A stretch of DNA of 64,000 nt from DATARH01 sp963734125 (GTDB taxonomy: Bacteria > Pseudomonadota > Alphaproteobacteria > ATCC43930 > CGMCC-115725). The number at the start of each line of letters is the position of its first letter. Positions within the stretch are counted from its first letter, which is position 1. The stretch is from contig CAVTGB010000063.1 of assembly GCA_963734125.1 (NCBI GenBank), forward strand, positions 7,001 to 71,000. The letters run 5' to 3'. Positions 61,090 through 64,000 of the stretch are shown one piece after another. Under the pieces are notes generated by a model. That model did not search any database. It had not been told where the DNA came from and saw nothing but the letters and a program-made list of their open reading frames with translations. Position numbers and translations under genes: made by a program.

Positions 61090-61413
61090 TCAGGTCTGTG
61101 TCTCCGGCAGGCGGACGACGAGACCATCCATCTGCGCCGTCGCCACGAGCTGACAGGAGAGGCGGCTGTTGGGGAGGCGAGGGCTGGCCGTGCCCTCGAG
61201 CATCGCGTCCTCGTCGGCCCCCATCGGCGGGCAAAGCGCCAGCATGTCTTCGCGCACATAAACATGGCAGGTCGCGCACATGCACGAGCCGCCGCATTCG
61301 GCGACGATGCCGTCGACCCCGTGGAGGACGGCGGCTTGCATGACGCTGGTGCCGATGTCGATGTCGAGCGTCGTCGCTTTTTCGTCCTGGCTGATATAGG
61401 TCACTCGCGGCAT
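61090..61413 (-). CDS. [2Fe-2S] ferredoxin, putidaredoxin type
   Basis: 107 residues from ATG 61413 (MPRVTYISQDEK). Cluster ligands are in AECGGSCMCATCHVYV (C-x5-C-x2-C, with an extra Cys between) and SRLSCQLVAT. The pattern and the ferredoxin-reductase neighbour indicate a P450-type redox partner rather than the ISC ferredoxin, which is at 26963. Confidence 0.92.
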   Translation of the reverse strand: MPRVTYISQDEKATTLDIDIGTSVMQAAVLHGVDGIVAECGGSCMCATCHVYVREDMLALCPPMGADEDAMLEGTASPRLPNSRLSCQLVATAQMDGLVVRLPETQT

Positions 61414-61556
61414 GGTTCTCTTCGTCCTCGCTCGGGGCTCTGGCAGGCCAGCCTTACGCAATCTGAGGGGCCCGGTCGAGCATTTTCCGAGCGGCGTTTT
61501 CGCCGGCCTCCCGCTCGTGTATAGAGGTCGCCGACAAAGCCTAGAGGAGGGGCGTG

Positions 61557-62705
61557 ATGAAAGACGGGTTGCGCGTATTCGATGCCGACACCCATGTCGA
61601 GCCGACGGCTGAAGTCCTCGACACCTACGTCGATCCGGGCTTCCGGCCGCGCCTTGCCGAATTGGCGCAATACCGCCAGCCGGTCAGGCCCGGCGCACCC
61701 GGCGGCGCACCCGGCCGCCATGTCTACCGCTACGGCCAGATTTCCTACAGGCGGATCCTTGGCGAAGCGGCGCCGCGCGAAACCCATAGCGGCCGCGACA
61801 CCCAATGGATGGGCTCGAAGCAGCCGCGCCCCGGGACCCAGGACGACCGCGCCGAGGACCGGCTTCAGGACATGGACGACGAGGGCACCGACACGCATTT
61901 CCTTATTCCGACCTCGTGGACCAGCTTTGTCGGCCATGAGGACCCGGCGATCGAGGTCAACATCATCCGCGCCTTCCACCGGCACATGGCCGATTTCAGT
62001 GGCAACCATCCCGACCGGCTGCAAAGCATGATCGTCGCCTCGGCGCGCAACGTCGACGCCGCGGTCCAGGAAATCCGCGAGTGGGGAAAATCGCGCTGGG
62101 CCGTCGCGGTGATGCCGCTCGTCACCAAGGACATCCCCGCCGACCACCCCGCGCTCGACCCGATCTGGCGCGCCGCCGACGAGCACGACCTGCCGATCGT
62201 GCACCACAGCTTCACCTGGACGCCACCTTATTTCCCGGGCGTCTTCGATTTGTGGGACAACATCTTTTTGGGGCGTCTGGCTTCCCACCCGTGGGGCGCG
62301 ATGCGCTTTATCGCTTCGGTCATCGGCGGCGGGATCATGGACCGCTACCCCAACCTGCGGGTCGGCACCTTGGAATGCGGCTTCGGCTGGCTGCCGTTCT
62401 GGGGTCGGCGCATGGACAAGCAATACGCCTATGTCGGCTCGACCCAGCCGCTCAAGATGAAACCCAGCGAATACCTGTCGAGCGGCCGCTATTTCTGCAG
62501 CGTGGAGCGCCACGAGGGCGCCGACATGCTCGACGCGGTGCGCGGCTTCATCGGCGACGACGTCCTGATGTACGCCTCCGACTATCCGCACTCGGAGTGC
62601 CAGTTCCCCGAGACCGTCAGCAATTTCCTCGCCTGGGACATGAAGCCCGAGGTGCGCGCAAAGCTGATGGCCGGCAACGCCGACCGCCTGTTCAAGCGGA
62701 CCTGA
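61557..62705 (+). CDS. Amidohydrolase family 2 metal-dependent hydrolase
   Basis: 382 residues from ATG 61557, with GGAGG about eight bases upstream. A TIM barrel with VFDADTHVEPTAEVLDTYVD (metal-binding start), LPIVHHSFTWTPPYFPG, GGGIMDRYPNLRVGTLECGF and the Asp in DVLMYASDYPHSECQFPETV. The family includes decarboxylases such as ACMSD and gamma-resorcylate decarboxylase as well as hydrolases, so the reaction on an aromatic or acid substrate is open. Confidence 0.9.
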   Translation: MKDGLRVFDADTHVEPTAEVLDTYVDPGFRPRLAELAQYRQPVRPGAPGGAPGRHVYRYGQISYRRILGEAAPRETHSGRDTQWMGSKQPRPGTQDDRAEDRLQDMDDEGTDTHFLIPTSWTSFVGHEDPAIEVNIIRAFHRHMADFSGNHPDRLQSMIVASARNVDAAVQEIREWGKSRWAVAVMPLVTKDIPADHPALDPIWRAADEHDLPIVHHSFTWTPPYFPGVFDLWDNIFLGRLASHPWGAMRFIASVIGGGIMDRYPNLRVGTLECGFGWLPFWGRRMDKQYAYVGSTQPLKMKPSEYLSSGRYFCSVERHEGADMLDAVRGFIGDDVLMYASDYPHSECQFPETVSNFLAWDMKPEVRAKLMAGNADRLFKRT

Positions 62706-62713
62706 CTCCACTT

Positions 62714-62829
62714 CCCCCTCTCCCCACCGGGGGAGAGGGTTGGGGTGAGGGGGCGACACTCGTGGCCATCACCCTCACCCGGCCTCCGCTGCGCGTCGGC
62801 CACCCTCTCCCGCAATGCGGGAGAGGGGC
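62714..62829. repeat. Composite palindromic intergenic repeat, copy 2 (inverted)
   Basis: CCCCCTCTCCCCACCGGGG then GAGAGGG (hairpin), TTGGGGTGAGGGGG, a variable centre, CCCTCACCCGG and CCCTCTCCCGCAATGCGGG then AGAGGGGC (hairpin). Read on the minus strand it matches the proA-nadD element at 11375-11503 block for block. It fills the gap between the amidohydrolase and the lactonase-like gene. Confidence 0.85.
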
Positions 62830-62843
62830 TTTGGGGGACCGCG

Positions 62844-63641
62844 ATGACCGCCGATACCTATGAGATTTACGCCGTGCGCTATGCCCATCACGATCGGCGG
62901 GCAGCTGAGAATTTTTATGGCGGCGACCCGCATGAGGGGCCGATGCCGCTCGATTATTTCGTGTGGGCGATAAAGGGCGCGGATCGCACGCTGATCCTCG
63001 ACACCGGGTTTGACGCGGCGATGGCGAAAAAGCGCGGGCGGGATTTTCTCACCCCGCCGCGCGAGGGGCTCCTGGCGATCGGGGTCGACCCGGCGGCGGT
63101 GGGCGACGTCATCATCAGCCACATGCATTACGACCACGCCGGCAACAACGACCTCTTCCCCAACGCGACATTCCATCTGCAGGACCGCGAGATGGCGTTC
63201 TGTACCGGGCGGTGCATGTGCCACCGCGACGTGCGCCGCTCGTTCGAGGAAGCGGACGTGACGGCGATGGTCGGCCGCGTCTTCCAGGACCGGGTGCAGT
63301 TTCACGACGGCGAGGACGAGATCGCGCCGGGGATCACCGTGCACCATGTCGGCGGCCACACCGCGGGGCTGCAATTCGCCCGCGTCAAGACCGCGCGGGG
63401 CTGGGTGGTCCTCGCCTCCGACGCCTCGCATTTCTACGCGAACTTTGAAGAGATGCGAGCCTATGCCACGGTCTTCAATGTCGGCGACATGCTCGAAGGC
63501 TTCACCAGCCTGAAGCGGCACGCCAGCTCTATCCGGCATGTGATCCCCGGCCACGACCCGTTGGTGCTGCGCCGCTACCCGGCGGCAAAGCCGGGGCTCG
63601 AAGGGATCGCAGTCAGGCTCGACGTGCCACCGCAAGGCTAG
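62844..63641 (+). CDS. Metallo-beta-lactamase fold hydrolase, N-acyl-homoserine-lactonase-like
   Basis: 265 residues from ATG 62844, 14 bases after the repeat. Zinc ligands: VIISHMHYDHAGNNDLFPNA (HxHxDH), VHHVGGHTAGLQFARV, LASDASHFYAN and VIPGHDPLVLRRYP. The start YEIYAVRYAHHDRRAAENFY is typical of the AHL-lactonase-like subfamily that also hydrolyses other lactones. It could degrade quorum signals or an intermediate made by neighbouring catabolic enzymes. Confidence 0.9.
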   Translation: MTADTYEIYAVRYAHHDRRAAENFYGGDPHEGPMPLDYFVWAIKGADRTLILDTGFDAAMAKKRGRDFLTPPREGLLAIGVDPAAVGDVIISHMHYDHAGNNDLFPNATFHLQDREMAFCTGRCMCHRDVRRSFEEADVTAMVGRVFQDRVQFHDGEDEIAPGITVHHVGGHTAGLQFARVKTARGWVVLASDASHFYANFEEMRAYATVFNVGDMLEGFTSLKRHASSIRHVIPGHDPLVLRRYPAAKPGLEGIAVRLDVPPQG

Positions 63642-64000
63642 CGTTCTACCGGGTCGGGTCCGTATCTATTGGGGCCGACCGTGCCGCGCAGGAAGCCGAG
63701 CTCGACGAGGAACCACATGCCAACAACAAAATTGAAGGTTGCGAAGGCGTACGCCACCAGGTTTGGAACGCCGGTCAGCCCTGAATTGTCGAGCAGGAGT
63801 GAGAGCAGCTGCGGGCCAATCCAGATCAGCGCAAAGTTCGCCGGCTTCGCCCGATCCTGGAACCGCTTTCCCGCAAGGCAATAGTAGGGGTAGAGCCAGA
63901 CCAGTTGAAGCACGAACAGGGCAGCTCCGCCCGTTGGCGGACCTCACGAACCCGGCGCCAAAGATCGCTGACAGCAACAAGAACACGAAGAGGACGAACG
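63638..64000 (-). pseudogene. DUF805 membrane protein, frameshifted and cut by the window edge
   Basis: The C-terminal part (63638-63944) reads LVWLYPYYCLAGKRFQDRAK, then hydrophobic helices and TVGPNRYGPDP, the family ending. Upstream the matching frame is different: FVLFVFLLLSAIFGAGFV. Removing one A near 63946 joins GAGFV to GPPTGGAALFVLQLVWLYPY. The N-terminus lies beyond the right edge. DUF805 proteins are small inner-membrane proteins of unknown function. Overlaps the stop of the lactonase-like gene by four bases. Confidence 0.7.

Overview
The window is a very GC-rich chromosomal segment of an alphaproteobacterium, most likely from the Rhodospirillales or a neighbouring order. The evidence is gene order and sequence character: dnaK-dnaJ, rplU-rpmA-obgE-proB-proA-nadD-rsfS-rlmH, a DivK-type response regulator, a PhoR-type kinase, a Rickettsia-like isc gene order with two cysteine desulfurases, and an Mla-type lipid transporter. 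There is no prophage, transposase gene, CRISPR array or rRNA. One tRNA gene, elongator Met (CAT), was found.

Layout. 0-1.6 kb: the start of a flavoprotein, a Tyr/Gly-rich secreted protein and a DUF1848 protein. 1.8-5 kb: dnaK and dnaJ. 5-7 kb: a 48-residue membrane ORF, then phoR coupled to only the C-terminal half of phoU. 7-13 kb: ribosomal proteins L21 and L27, obgE, the first two proline-synthesis genes, nadD, rsfS and rlmH, with unusual starts and a NadD-RsfS continuous frame. 13-16.7 kb: a D-Ala-D-Ala-ligase-like protein divergent from an alpha/beta hydrolase and a membrane-anchored Mur ligase, which looks like an undescribed ligase module. 16.7-23.8 kb: a response-regulator/kinase, threonine synthase, an HxHxH protein and an Mla/MCE transporter, all on the minus strand. 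23.9-25 kb: apt, a DivK-like regulator and tRNA-Met. 25-32 kb: a cysE-iscR-iscS-iscS-iscA-[mini HscA]-fdx-tenA-mnmA sulfur-trafficking cluster that lacks iscU and hscB.

32-50 kb is accessory in character: a zinc-ribbon plus deoxyribosyltransferase-like protein, DedA, a haloacid-dehalogenase, an amine oxidase, a broken beta-lactamase-type gene, dTDP-sugar genes rmlA and rmlB, a heptose nucleotidyltransferase-phosphatase fusion, an SDR/phosphoglycerol-transferase-like/P450 operon and a second P450. 50-64 kb holds catabolic and small-molecule genes (SDR, gamma-glutamyltransferase, TauD-type dioxygenase, amidohydrolase, lactonase-like hydrolase), a sensor kinase with a cupredoxin and porin, and a ferredoxin plus ferredoxin reductase that could serve the P450s.

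Two cross-cutting observations: several families of long palindromic intergenic repeats occur (one family in two inverted copies 51 kb apart), and six single-base indels break five otherwise well-conserved genes between 37 and 64 kb. The indels are either local decay or assembly error. All functions are read from sequence patterns and remembered family features; no database search was run.
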